From: Bos javanicus
Lineage: Eukaryota; Chordata; Mammalia; Artiodactyla; Bovidae
Direction of reading: 5' to 3'
Assembly (NCBI RefSeq): GCF_032452875.1
Contig: NW_026893857.1
Span: forward strand, 248,001 to 312,000
Length of the DNA: 64,000 nucleotides
Below the pieces are notes generated by a model, which was not told where the DNA came from, did no database searches, and was given only the letters and a program-made list of their open reading frames with translations. Below, piece after piece: positions 38,533-53,019 of the stretch (within the stretch, counting starts at the first letter, position 1; every line of letters begins with the position of its first letter). Made by a program: the position numbers and the translations under genes.

Positions 38533-40774
38533 ACATGATCAGTGTATGATAGCAAACATGCTCAGCGCATGATCAGTCACATGGTCAGCCCCATTAAGTC
38601 ACGTGATCACTACATGATAGTCATGTGACCAGTCCATGCTCAGTCATGGTATCAGTGCATGATCAGACACGTGATCAGTGCATGATAGCCACGTGATCAT
38701 TGCATGATAGCCACGTGATCAGTGCATGATCAGCCAGGTGATCAGTGAATGATTGCTACGTGATCAGTTCATGATTAGTCACGTGATCTGTGCATGACCA
38801 GGCAGGTGATCAGTGTATGACCAGCCACATGATCAGTGCATGATAGCCACGTGATCAGTGCATGATCAGTCACCTGATGGGTGTATGATCAGTCACGTGA
38901 CCGGTACATGGTAGCTACATGATCATTGCATGATCAGCCACGTGAGTAGTGCATGATAGCCACGTGATCAGTGCATGATCAGTGACGTGATCAGTGCATG
39001 ATCAGTCATGTAATCTGTGCATGACCAGGCACGTGATCAGTGTATGACCAGCCATGTGATCAGTGCATGATAGCCACGTGATCAGTGCATGATCAATTAC
39101 ATCATCAGTGCATGATCAGTCACGTGACCAGTACATGGTAGCTGCGTGATCAGTGTATGACCAGCCAAGTGATCAGTGCATGATAGCCACGTGATCAGTG
39201 CATGATCAGTCACGTGATCAGTGCCTGATCAGCCACATGATCAGTGCATGATCAGTCACGTGACCAGTACATGGTAGCTGCGTGATCATTTCATGATCAG
39301 CCACATTAGCAGTGCATGATAGCCACGTGATCAGTGCTTGATCAGTCACGTGATCAGTGCATGATCAGTCACGTGATCAGTGCATGATCAGCCACATGAT
39401 CAGTGCATGATCAATTACGTGATCATTGCATGATCAGTCACGTGACCAGTACATGGTAGCTACGTGATCATTGCATGATCAGCCACGTGATCAGTACATG
39501 ATAGCCACGTGACAGTGCATGATCAGTCATGTGATACGTGTGTGATCAGCCACGTGATCAGTGCATGATATCCACCTGATCAGTGAATGATAGCCACGTG
39601 ATTAGTGCATGATAGTCACGTGATCAGTGCATGATCATCCACGTGATCAGTGCATGTGGAGTCATGTAGTCAATGCATGATAGCGCCGTGATCAGTGCAC
39701 GATCAGTCCCGTGATGAGTGTATGATCAGCCAAGTGATCAGTGCAAGATAGCTACGTGATCAGTGCATGATCAGTCACATGATCAGTGCATGATAGCCAC
39801 GTGAGCAGTGCATACAATTACGTGATCAGTGCATGCGCAATCACGTGATCAGTGCATGAGAGCCACGTGATCAGTGCATGATCATTCACATGATAGGTGT
39901 GTGATCAGCGACGTGAACAGTGCATGCTCAGTCACGTGATCAGGGCCTGCTGAGCTGCGTGATTACTGTCTGCTCATCTGCTTGACAATTGCCAGCTGAG
40001 CTGTACGATTCCTGCCTGTCATCTCCTTGACTATTGCCACCTGTGCTGCATAATTCCTGCCTGCTCATCTACTTGATTATTTCCAGCTGAGCAGCATGAT
40101 TTCTCAGAGCTGAGTTCCATGATTATAGCCTGCTGACTGATTCCTGCCTACTCAGCTCTTTGTTCATTGCCTCCAGATGCACATGATCAGTGTGTGACAC
40201 CAAACATGATCAGCACATGATCAGTCACATGATGAATGCATGATAAGCCAGGTGATCAGTGCATGATCAATTACGTGATCAGTGCATGATCAGTCATGTG
40301 ACCAGTACATGGTAGCTGCGTGATCACTGCATGATCAGCCACGTGATAAGTGCATGTTCAATCACGTGTTCAGTGCATGATCAGCCACGTGATCAGTGCA
40401 TGGTCAGACACGTGAACAGTGTATGATTAGCCACGTGATCAGTGCATGATATCCAAGTGATCAATGCTTGATCAATCACGTGATCAGTGTATGATCAGCC
40501 AGGTGAACAGTGCATGCTCAGTCACGTGATCAGGGCCTGCTGAGCTGCGTGATTACTGTCTGCTCATCTGCTTGACAATTGCCAGCTGAGCTGCATGATT
40601 CCTGCCTGTCATCTGCTTGACAATTGCCAGCTGTGCTGTGTAATTCCTGCCTGCTCAGCTGCTTGATTATTGCCAGCTGAGCAGCATGATTCCTCACAGC
40701 TGAGTTCCATGATTATTGCCTGCTGACTGTTTGATTCATGCCTACTCAGCTCTTTGTTTATTGCCTCCAGAGGC
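38533..40774 (+). repeat. HOR unit 19 (2242 bp)
   Basis: Block A 39943-40180, block B 40533-40774. Regular 2243-bp family copy with one missing base at about 39512 (CACGTGACAGTGC for CACGTGATCAGTGC). Confidence 0.93.
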
Positions 40775-43017
40775 ACATGATCAGTGTATGATAGCAAACA
40801 TGCTCAGCGCATGATCAGTCACATGGTCAGCCCCATTAAGTCACGTGATCACTACATGATAGTCATGTGACCAGTCCATGCTCAGTCATGGTATCAGTGC
40901 ATGATCAGACACGTGATCAGTGCATGATAGCCACGTGATCATTGCATGATAGCCACGTGATCAGTGCATGATCAGCCAGGTGATCAGTGAATGATTGCTA
41001 CGTGATCAGTTCATGATTAGTCACGTGATCTGTGCATGACCAGGCAGGTGATCAGTGTATGACCAGCCACATGATCAGTGCATGATAGCCACGTGATCAG
41101 TGCATGATCAGTCACCTGATGGGTGTATGATCAGTCACGTGACCGGTACATGGGAGCTACATGATCATTGCATGATCAGCCACGTGAGTAGTGCATGATA
41201 GCCACGTGATCAGTGCATGATCAGTGACGTGATCAGTGCATGATCAGTCATGTAATCTGTGCATGACCAGGCACGTGATCAGTGTATGACCAGCCATGTG
41301 ATCAGTGCATGATAGCCACGTGATCAGTGCATGATCAATTACATCATCAGTGCATGATCAGTCACGTGACCAGTACATGGTAGCTGCGTGATCAGTGTAT
41401 GACCAGCCAAGTGATCAGTGCATGATAGCCACGTGATCAGTGCATGATCAGTCACGTGATCAGTGCCTGATCAGCCACATGATCAGTGCATGATCAGTCA
41501 CGTGACCAGTACATGGTAGCTGCGTGATCATTTCATGATCAGCCACATTAGCAGTGCATGATAGCCACGTGATCAGTGCTTGATCAGTCACGTGATCAGT
41601 GCATGATCAGTCACGTGATCAGTGCATGATCAGCCACATGATCAGTGCATGATCAATTACGTGATCATTGCATGATCAGTCACGTGACCAGTACATGGTA
41701 GCTACGTGATCATTGCATGATCAGCCACGTGATCAGTACATGATAGCCACGTGATCAGTGCATGATCAGTCATGTGATACGTGTGTGATCAGCCACGTGA
41801 TCAGTGCATGATATCCACCTGATCAGTGAATGATAGCCACGTGATTAGTGCATGATAGTCACGTGATCAGTGCATGATCATCCACGTGATCAGTGCATGT
41901 GGAGTCATGTAGTCAATGCATGATAGCGCCGTGATCAGTGCACGATCAGTCCCGTGATGAGTGTATGATCAGCCAAGTGATCAGTGCAAGATAGCTACGT
42001 GATCAGTGCATGATCAGTCACATGATCAGTGCATGATAGCCACGTGAGCAGTGCATACAATTACGTGATCAGTGCATGCGCAATCACGTGATCAGTGCAT
42101 GAGAGCCACGTGATCAGTGCATGATCATTCACATGATAGGTGTGTGATCAGCGACGTGAACAGTGCATGCTCAGTCACGTGATCAGGGCCTGCTGAGCTG
42201 CGTGATTACTGTCTGCTCATCTGCTTGACAATTGCCAGCTGAGCTGTACGATTCCTGCCTGTCATCTCCTTGACTATTGCCACCTGTGCTGCATAATTCC
42301 TGCCTGCTCATCTACTTGATTATTTCCAGCTGAGCAGCATGATTTCTCAGAGCTGAGTTCCATGATTATAGCCTGCTGACTGATTCCTGCCTACTCAGCT
42401 CTTTGTTCATTGCCTCCAGATGCACATGATCAGTGTGTGACACCAAACATGATCAGCACATGATCAGTCACATGATGAATGCATGATAAGCCAGGTGATC
42501 AGTGCATGATCAATTACGTGATCAGTGCATGATCAGTCATGTGACCAGTACATGGTAGCTGCGTGATCACTGCATGATCAGCCACGTGATAAGTGCATGT
42601 TCAATCACGTGTTCAGTGCATGATCAGCCACGTGATCAGTGCATGGTCAGACACGTGAACAGTGTATGATTAGCCACGTGATCAGTGCATGATATCCAAG
42701 TGATCAATGCTTGATCAATCACGTGATCAGTGTATGATCAGCCAGGTGAACAGTGCATGCTCAGTCACGTGATCAGGGCCTGCTGAGCTGCGTGATTACT
42801 GTCTGCTCATCTGCTTGACAATTGCCAGCTGAGCTGCATGATTCCTGCCTGTCATCTGCTTGACAATTGCCAGCTGTGCTGTGTAATTCCTGCCTGCTCA
42901 GCTGCTTGATTATTGCCAGCTGAGCAGCATGATTCCTCACAGCTGAGTTCCATGATTATTGCCTGCTGACTGTTTGATTCATGCCTACTCAGCTCTTTGT
43001 TTATTGCCTCCAGAGGC
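40775..43017 (+). repeat. HOR unit 20 (2243 bp)
   Basis: Block A 42186-42423, block B 42776-43017. Regular copy; G state of ACATGGGAGCT, T state of AACAGTGTATG. Last full 2243-bp member before the shortened family. Confidence 0.94.
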
Positions 43018-44879
43018 ACATGATCAGTGTATGATAGCAAACATGCTCAGCGCATGATCAGTCACATGGTCAGCCCCATTAAGTCACGTGATCACTACAT
43101 GATAGTCATGTGACCAGTCCATGCTCAGTCATGGTATCAGTGCATGATCAGACACGTGATCAGTGCATGATAGCCACGTGATCATTGCATGATAGCCACG
43201 TGATCAGTGCATGATCAGCCAGGTGATCAGTGAATGATTGCTACGTGATCAGTTCATGATTAGTCACGTGATCTGTGCATGACCAGGCAGGTGATCAGTG
43301 TATGACCAGCCACATGATCAGTGCATGATAGCCACGTGATCAGTGCATGATCAGTCACGTGACCGGTACATGGGAGCTACATGATCATTGCATGATCAGC
43401 CACGTGAGTAGTGCATGATAGCCACGTGATCAGTGCATGATCAGTCACGTGATCAGTGCATGATCAGTCACGTGATCAGTGCCTGATCAGCCACATGATC
43501 AGTGCATGATCAGTCACGTGACCAGTACATGGTAGCTGCGTGATCATTGCATGATCAGCCACATTAGCAGTGCATGATAGCCACGTGATCAGTGCTTGAT
43601 CAGTCACGTGATCAGTGCATGATCAGTCACGTGATCAGTGCATGATCAGCATGATCAGCCACGTGATCAGTATATCCACGTGATCAGTGAATGATCAGCC
43701 ACGTGATTAGTGCATGATAGTCACGTGATCAGTGCATGATCATCCACGTGATCAGTGCATGTGGAGTCATGTAGTCAATGCATGATAGCGCCGTGATCAG
43801 TGCACGATCAGTCCCGTGATGAGTGTATGATCAGCCAAGTGATCAGTGCAAGATAGCTACGTGATCAGTGCATGATCAGTCACATGATCAGTGCATGATA
43901 GCCACGTGAGCAGTGCATACAATTACGTGATCAGTGCATGCGCAATCACGTGATCAGTGCATGAGAGCCACGTGATCAGTGCATGATCATTCACATGATA
44001 GGTGTGTGATCAGCGACGTGAACAGTGCATGCTCAGTCACGTGATCAGGGCCTGCTGAGCTGCGTGATTACTGTCTGCTCATCTGCTTGACAATTGCCAG
44101 CTGAGCTGTACGATTCCTGCCTGTCATCTCCTTGACTATTGCCACCTGTGCTGCATAATTCCTGCCTGCTCATCTACTTGATTATTTCCAGCTGAGCAGC
44201 ATGATTTCTCAGAGCTGAGTTCCATGATTATAGCCTGCTGACTGATTCCTGCCTACTCAGCTCTTTGTTCATTGCCTCCAGATGCACATGATCAGTGTGT
44301 GACACCAAACATGATCAGCACATGATCAGTCACATGATGAATGCATGATAAGCCAGGTGATCAGTGCATGATCAATTACGTGATCAGTGCATGATCAGTC
44401 ATGTGACCAGTACATGGTAGCTGCGTGATCACTGCATGATCAGCCACGTGATAAGTGCATGTTCAATCACGTGTTCAGTGCATGATCAGCCACGTGATCA
44501 GTGCATGGTCAGACACGTGAACAGTGTATGATTAGCCACGTGATCAGTGCATGATATCCAAGTGATCAATGCTTGATCAATCACGTGATCAGTGTATGAT
44601 CAGCCAGGTGAACAGTGCATGCTCAGTCACGTGATCAGGGCCTGCTGAGCTGCGTGATTACTGTCTGCTCATCTGCTTGACAATTGCCAGCTGAGCTGCA
44701 TGATTCCTGCCTGTCATCTGCTTGACAATTGCCAGCTGTGCTGTGTAATTCCTGCCTGCTCAGCTGCTTGATTATTGCCAGCTGAGCAGCATGATTCCTC
44801 ACAGCTGAGTTCCATGATTATTGCCTGCTGACTGTTTGATTCATGCCTACTCAGCTCTTTGTTTATTGCCTCCAGAGGC
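43018..44879 (+). repeat. HOR unit 21, contracted (1862 bp)
   Basis: Block A 44048-44285, block B 44638-44879. About 381 bp shorter than unit 20. One loss is near 43349, where the CACCTGATGGGTG unit is missing, others near 43440 and near 43650-43685, where CATGATCAGCATGATCAGCC and CAGTATATCCACG mark breaks. ATATCCACGTGATCAGTG and GAATGATCAGCC here replace the usual ATATCCACCTG and GAATGATAGCC; unit 25 shares both. Confidence 0.91.
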
Positions 44880-46940
44880 ACATGATCAGTGTATGATAGC
44901 AAACATGCTCAGCGCATGATCAGTCACATGGTCAGCGCCATTAAGTCACGTGATCACTACATGATAGTCATGTGACCAGTCCATGCTCAGTCATGGTATC
45001 AGTGCATGATCAGACACGTGATCAGTGCATGATAGCCACGTGATCATTGCATGATAGCCACGTGATCAGTGCATGATCAGCCAGGTGATCAGTGAATGAT
45101 TGCTACGTGATCAGTTCATGATTAGTCACGTGATCTGTGCATGACCAGGCAGGTGATCAGTGTATGACCAGCCACATGATCAGTGCATGATAGCCACGTG
45201 ATCAGTGCATGATCAGTCACGTGATCAGTGCATGATCAGTCATGTAATCTGTGCATGACCAGGCACGTGATCAGTGTATGACCAGCCATGTGATCAGTGC
45301 ATGATAGCCACGTGATCAGTGCATGATCAATTACATCATCAGTGCATGATCAGTCACGTGACCAGTACATGGTAGCTGCGTGATCAGTGTATGACCAGCC
45401 AAGTGATCAGTGCATGATAGCCACGTGATCAGTGCATGATCAGTCACGTGATCAGTGCCTGATCAGCCACATGATCAGTGCATGATCAGTCACGTGACCA
45501 GTACATGGTAGCTGCGTGATCATTGCATGATCAGCCACATGAGCAGTGCATGATAGCCACGTGATCAGTGCTTGATCAGTCACGTGATCAGTGCATGATC
45601 AGTCACGTGACCAGTGCATTGTAGCTACGTGATCATTGCATGATCAGCCACGTGATCAGTACATGATAGCCACGTGATCAGTGCATGATCAGTCATGTGA
45701 TACGTGTGTGATCAGCCACGTGATCAGTGCATGATATCCACCTGATCAGTGAATGATAGCCACGTGATTAGTGCATGATAGTCACGTGATCAGTGCATGA
45801 TCATCCACGTGATCAGTGCATGTGGAGTCATGTAGTCAATGCATGATAGCGCCGTGATCAGTGCACGATCAGTCCCGTGATGAGTGTATGATCAGCCAAG
45901 TGATCAGTGCAAGATAGCTACGTGATCAGTGCATGATCAGTCACATGATCAGTGCATGATAGCCACGTGAGCAGTGCATACAATTACGTGATCAGTGCAT
46001 GCGCAATCACGTGATCAGTGCATGAGAGCCACGTGATCAGTGCATGATCATTCACATGATAGGTGTGTGATCAGCGACGTGAACAGTGCATGCTCAGTCA
46101 CGTGATCAGGGCCTGCTGAGCTGCGTGATTACTGTCTGCTCATCTGCTTGACAATTGCCAGCTGAGCTGTACGATTCCTGCCTGTCATCTCCTTGATTAT
46201 TGCCACCTGTGCTGCATAATTCCTGCCTGCTCATCTACTTGATTATTTCCAGCTGAGCAGCATGATTTCTCAGAGCTGAGTTCCATGATTATAGCCTGCT
46301 GACTGATTCCTGCCTACTCAGCTCTTTGTTCATTGCCTCCAGATGCACATGATCAGTGTGTGACACCAAACATGATCAGCACATGATCAGTCACATGATG
46401 AATGCATGATAAGCCAGGTGATCAGTGCATGATCAATTACGTGATCAGTGCATGATCAGTCATGTGACCAGTACATGGTAGCTGCGTGATCACTGCATGA
46501 TCAGCCACGTGATAAGTGCATGTTCAATCACGTGTTCAGTGCATGATCAGCCACGTGATCAGTGCATGGTCAGACACGTGAACAGTGTATGATTAGCCAC
46601 GTGATCAGTGCATGATATCCAAGTGATCAATGCTTGATCAATCACGTGATCAGTGTATGATCAGCCAGGTGAACAGTGCATGCTCAGTCACGTGATCAGG
46701 GCCTGCTGAGCTGCGTGATTACTGTCTGCTCATCTGCTTGACAATTGCCAGCTGAGCTGCATGATTCCTGCCTGTCATCTGCTTGACAATTGCCAGCTGT
46801 GCTGTGTAATTCCTGCCTGCTCAGCTGCTTGATTATTGCCAGCTGAGCAGCATGATTCCTCACAGCTGAGTTCCATGATTATTGCCTGCTGACTGTTTGA
46901 TTCATGCCTACTCAGCTCTTTGTTTATTGCCTCCAGAGGC
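44880..46940 (+). repeat. HOR unit 22, first 2061-bp copy
   Basis: Block A 46109-46346, block B 46699-46940. Two deletions relative to the 2243-bp form, about 113 bp near 45225 and about 69 bp near 45610, total 182. Private C to T in block A at 46197 (CCTTGATTATT). The start of the unit reads GTCAGCGCCATTAAG, a change seen again in the final fragment. Confidence 0.92.
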
Positions 46941-49001
46941 ACATGATCAGTGTATGATAGCAAACATGCTCAGCGCATGATCAGTCACATGGTCAGCCCC
47001 ATTAAGTCACGTGATCACTACATGATAGTCATGTGACCAGTCCATGCTCAGTCATGGTATCAGTGCATGATCAGACACGTGATCAGTGCATGATAGCCAC
47101 GTGATCATTGCATGATAGCCACGTGATCAGTGCATGATCAGCCAGGTGATCAGTGAATGATTGCTACGTGATCAGTTCATGATTAGTCACGTGATCTGTG
47201 CATGACCAGGCAGGTGATCAGTGTATGACCAGCCACATGATCAGTGCATGATAGCCACGTGATCAGTGCATGATCAGTCACGTGATCAGTGCATGATCAG
47301 TCATGTAATCTGTGCATGAAAAGGCACGTGATCAGTGTATGACCAGCCAAGTGATCAGTGCATGATAGCCACGTGATCAGTGCATGATCAATTACATCAT
47401 CAGTGCATGATCAGTCACGAGACCAGGACATGGTAGCTGCGTGATCAGTGTATGACCAGCCAAGTGATCAGTGCATGATAGCCACGTGATCAGTGCATGA
47501 TCAGTCACGTGATCAGTGCCTGATCAGCCACATGATCAGTGCATGATCAGTCACGTGACCAGTACATGGTAGCTGCGTGATCATTTCATGATCAGCCACA
47601 TTAGCAGTGCATGATAGCCACGTGATCAGTGGTTGATCAGTCACGTGATCAGTGCATGATCAGTCACGTGATCAGTGCATGATAGCTACGTGATCATTGC
47701 ATGATCAGCCACGTGATCAGTACATGATAGCCACGTGATCAGTGCATGATCAGTCATGTGATACGTGTGTGATCAGCCACGTGATCAGTGCATGATATCC
47801 ACCTGATCAGTGAATGATAGCCACGTGATTAGTGCATGATAGTCACGTGATCAGTGCATGATCATCCACGTGATCAGTGCATGTGGAGTCATGTAGTCAA
47901 TGCATGATAGCGCCGTGATCAGTGCACGATCAGTCCCGTGATGAGTGTATGATCAGCCAAGTGATCAGTGCAAGATAGCTACGTGATCAGTGCATGATCA
48001 GTCACATGATCAGTGCATGATAGCCACGTGAGCAGTGCATACAATTACGTGATCAGTGCATGCGCAATCACGTGATCAGTGCATGAGAGCCACGTGATCA
48101 GTGCATGATCATTCACATGATAGGTGTGTGATCAGCGACGTGAACAGTGCATGCTCAGTCACGTGATCAGGGCCTGCTGAGCTGCGTGATTACTGTCTGC
48201 TCATCTGCTTGACAATTGCCAGCTGAGCTGTACGATTCCTGCCTGTCATCTCCTTGACTATTGCCACCTGTGCTGCATAATTCCTGCCTGCTCATCTACT
48301 TGATTATTTCCAGCTGAGCAGCATGATTTCTCAGAGCTGAGTTCCATGATTATAGCCTGCTGACTGATTCCTGCCTACTCAGCTCTTTGTTCATTGCCTC
48401 CAGATGCACATGATCAGTGTGTGACACCAAACATGATCAGCACATGATCAGTCACATGATGAATGCATGATAAGCCAGGTGATCAGTGCATGATCAATTA
48501 CGTGATCAGTGCATGATCAGTCATGTGACCAGTACATGGTAGCTGCGTGATCACTGCATGATCAGCCACGTGATAAGTGCATGTTCAATCACGTGTTCAG
48601 TGCATGATCAGCCACGTGATCAGTGCATGGTCAGACACGTGAACAGTGTATGATTAGCCACGTGATCAGTGCATGATATCCAAGTGATCAATGCTTGATC
48701 AATCACGTGATCAGTGTATGATCAGCCAGGTGAACAGTGCATGCTCAGTCACGTGATCAGGGCCTGCTGAGCTGCGTGATTACTGTCTGCTCATCTGCTT
48801 GACAATTGCCAGCTGAGCTGCATGATTCCTGCCTGTCATCTGCTTGACAATTGCCAGCTGTGCTGTGTAATTCCTGCCTGCTCAGCTGCTTGATTATTGC
48901 CAGCTGAGCAGCATGATTCCTCACAGCTGAGTTCCATGATTATTGCCTGCTGACTGTTTGATTCATGCCTACTCAGCTCTTTGTTTATTGCCTCCAGAGG
49001 C
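46941..49001 (+). repeat. HOR unit 23, 2061-bp copy with private transversions
   Basis: Block A 48170-48407, block B 48760-49001. Same total length as units 22 and 24. Unusual private changes cluster in the long array: CC to AA at 47320-47321 (CATGAAAAGGCACG), CACGAGACCAGGACATGG at about 47415-47432, and AGTGGTTGATC at about 47629. Such transversions are rare elsewhere in the array. Confidence 0.92.
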
Positions 49002-51062
49002 ACATGATCAGTGTATGATAGCAAACATGCTCAGCGCATGATCAGTCACATGGTCAGCCCCATTAAGTCACGTGATCACTACATGATAGTCATGTGACCA
49101 GTCCATGCTCAGTCATGGTATCAGTGCATGATCAGACACGTGATCAGTGCATGATAGCCACGTGATCATTGCATGATAGCCACGTGATCAGTGCATGATC
49201 AGCCAGGTGATCAGTGAATGATTGCTACGTGATCAGTTCATGATTAGTCACGTGATCTGTGCATGACCAGGCAGGTGATCAGTGTATGACCAGCCACATG
49301 ATCAGTGCATGATAGCCACGTGATCAGTGCATGATCAGTCACCTGATGGGTGCATGATCAGTCATGTAATCTGTGCATGACCAGGCACGTGATCAGTGTA
49401 TGACCAGCCATGTGATCAGTGCATGATAGCCACGTGATCAGTGCATGATCAATTACATCATCAGTGCATGATCAGTCACGTGACCAGTACATGGTAGCTG
49501 CGTGATCAGTGTATGACCAGCCAAGTGATCAGTGCATGATAGCCACGTGATCAGTGCATGATCAGTCACGTGATCAGTGCCTGATCAGCCACATGATCAG
49601 TGCATGATCAGTCACGTGACCAGTACATGGTAGCTGCGTGATCATTTCATGATCAGCCACATTAGCAGTGCATGATAGCCACGTGATCAGTGCTTGATCA
49701 GTCACGTGATCAGTGCATGATCAGTCACGTGATCAGTGCATGGTAGCTACGTGATCATTGCATGATCAGCCACGTGATCAGTGCATGATAGCCACGTGAT
49801 CAGTGCATGATCAGTCATGTGATACGTGTGTGATCAGCCACGTGATCAGTGCATGATATCCACCTGATCAGTGAATGATAGCCACGTGATTAGTGCATGA
49901 TAGTCACGTGATCAGTGCATGATCATCCACGTGATCAGTGCATGTGGAGTCATGTAGTCAATGCATGATAGCGCCGTGATCAGTGCACGATCAGTCCCGT
50001 GATGAGTGTATAATCAGCCAAGTGATCAGTGCAAGATAGCTACGTGATCAGTGCATGATCAGTCACATGATCAGTGCATGATAGCCACGTGAGCAGTGCA
50101 TACAATTACGTGATCAGTGCATGCGCAATCACGTGATCAGTGCATGAGAGCCACGTGATCAGTGCATGATCATTCACATGATAGGTGTGTGATCAGCGAC
50201 GTGAACAGTGCATGCTCAGTCACGTGATCAGGGCCTGCTGAGCTGCGTGATTACTGTCTGCTCATCTGCTTGACAATTGCCAGCTGAGCTGTACGATTCC
50301 TGCCTGTCATCTCCTTGACTATTGCCACCTGTGCTGCATAATTCCTGCCTGCTCATCTACTTGATTATTTCCAGCTGAGCAGCATGATTTCTCAGAGCTG
50401 AGTTCCATGATTATAGCCTGCTGACTGATTCCTGCCTACTCAGCTCTTTGTTCATTGCCTCCAGATGCACATGATCAGTGTGTGACACCAAACATGATCA
50501 GCACATGATCAGTCACATGATGAATGCATGATAAGCCAGGTGATCAGTGCATGATCAATTACGTGATCAGTGCATGATCAGTCATGTGACCAGTACATGG
50601 TAGCTGCGTGATCACTGCATGATCAGCCACGTGATAAGTGCATGTTCAATCACGTGTTCAGTGCATGATCAGCCACGTGATCAGTGCATGGTCAGACACG
50701 TGAACAGTGTATGATTAGCCACGTGATCAGTGCATGATATCCAAGTGATCAATGCTTGATCAATCACGTGATCAGTGTATGATCAGCCAGGTGAACAGTG
50801 CATGCTCAGTCACGTGATCAGGGCCTGCTGAGCTGCGTGATTACTGTCTGCTCATCTGCTTGACAATTGCCAGCTGAGCTGCATGATTCCTGCCTGTCAT
50901 CTGCTTGACAATTGCCAGCTGTGCTGTGTAATTCCTGCCTGCTCAGCTGCTTGATTATTGCCAGCTGAGCAGCATGATTCCTCACAGCTGAGTTCCATGA
51001 TTATTGCCTGCTGACTGTTTGATTCATGCCTACTCAGCTCTTTGTTTATTGCCTCCAGAGGC
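49002..51062 (+). repeat. HOR unit 24, 2061-bp copy
   Basis: Block A 50231-50468, block B 50821-51062. The deletion junctions can be read clearly: CACCTGATGGGTG joins CATGATCAGTCATG at about 49351 (113 bp lost), and GATCAGTGCATG joins GTAGCTACGTG at about 49743 (69 bp lost). A private TATAATCAGCC is at about 50010. Confidence 0.93.
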
Positions 51063-53019
51063 ACATGATCAGTGTATGATAGCAAACATGCTCAGCGCAT
51101 GATCAGTCACATGGTCAGCCCCATTAAGTCACGTGATCACTACATGATAGTCATGTGACCAGTCCATGCTCAGTCATGGTATCAGTGCATGATCAGACAC
51201 GTGATCAGTGCATGATAGCCACGTGATCATTGCATGATAGCCACGTGATCAGTGCATGATCAGCCAGGTGATCAGTGAATGATTGCTACGTGATCAGTTC
51301 ATGATTAGTCACGTGATCTGTGCATGACCAGGCAGGTGATCAGTGTATGACCAGCCACGTGATCAGTGCATGATAGCCACGTGATCAGTGCATGATCAGT
51401 CACGTGATCAAGTGACCGGTACATGGTAGCTGCGTGATCAGTGCATGATCAGCCACGTGAACAGTGCATGATAGCCACGTGATCAGTGCATGATCAGTCA
51501 CGTGATCAGTGCATGATCAGTCACGTGATCAGTGCCTGATCAGCCACATGATCAGTGCATGATCAGTCACGTGACCAGTACATGGAAGCTGCGTGATCAT
51601 TTCATGATCAGCCACATTAGCAGTGCATGATAGCCACGTGATCAGTGCTTTATCAGTCACGTGATCAGTGCATGATCAGTCACGTGATCAGTGCATGATC
51701 AGCCACATGATCAGTGCATGATCAATTACGTGATCATTGCATGATCAGTCACGTGACCAGTACATGGTAGCTACGTGATCATTGCATGATCAGCCACGTG
51801 ATCAGTGCATGATATCCACGTGATCAGTGAATGATCAGCCACGTGATTAGTGCATGATAGTCACGTGATCAGTGCATGATCATCCACGTGATCAGTGCAT
51901 GTGGAGTCATGTAGTCAATGCATGATAGCGCCGTGATCAGTGCACGATCAGTCCCGTGATGAGTGTATGATCAGCCAAGTGATCAGTGCAAGATAGCTAC
52001 GTGATCAGTGCATGATCAGTCACATGATCAGTGCATGATAGCCACGTGAGCAGTGCATACAATTACGTGATCAGTGCATGCGCAATCACGTGATCAGTGC
52101 ATGAGAGCCACGTGATCAGTGCATGATCATTCACATGATAGGTGTGTGATCAGCGACGTGAACAGTGCATGCTCAGTCACGTGATCAGGGCCTGCTGAGC
52201 TGCGTGATTACTGTCTGCTCATCTGCTTGACAATTGCCAGCTGAGCTGTACGATTCCTGCCTGTCATCTCCTTGACTATTGCCACCTGTGCTGCATAATT
52301 CCTGCCTGCTCATCTACTTGATTATTTCCAGCTGAGCAGCATGATTTCTCAGAGCTGAGTTCCATGATTATAGCCTGCTGACTGATTCCTGCCTACTCAG
52401 CTCTTTGTTCATTGCCTCCAGATGCACATGATCAGTGTGTGACACCAAACATGATCAGCACATGATCAGTCACATGATGAATGCATGATAAGCCAGGTGA
52501 TCAGTGCATGATCAATTACGTGATCAGTGCATGATCAGTCATGTGACCAGTACATGGTAGCTGCGTGATCACTGCATGATCAGCCACGTGATAAGTGCAT
52601 GTTCAATCACGTGTTCAGTGCATGATCAGCCACGTGATCAGTGCATGGTCAGACACGTGAACAGTGTATGATTAGCCACGTGATCAGTGCATGATATCCA
52701 AGTGATCAATGCTTGATCAATCACGTGATCAGTGTATGATCAGCCAGGTGAACAGTGCATGCTCAGTCACGTGATCAGGGCCTGCTGAGCTGCGTGATTA
52801 CTGTCTGCTCATCTGCTTGACAATTGCCAGCTGAGCTGCATGATTCCTGCCTGTCATCTGCTTGACAATTGCCAGCTGTGCTGTGTAATTCCTGCCTGCT
52901 CAGCTGCTTGATTATTGCCAGCTGAGCAGCATGATTCCTCACAGCTGAGTTCCATGATTATTGCCTGCTGACTGTTTGATTCATGCCTACTCAGCTCTTT
53001 GTTTATTGCCTCCAGAGGC
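51063..53019 (+). repeat. HOR unit 25, variant contracted copy (1957 bp)
   Basis: Block A 52188-52425, block B 52778-53019. It differs from its neighbours: the 113-bp deletion is replaced by another arrangement, with GTGATCAAGTGACCGG at about 51407-51420, and the units with CATGTGATACGTGTGTG are missing before ATATCCACGTG at about 51812. The latter variant is shared with unit 21. Confidence 0.91.
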
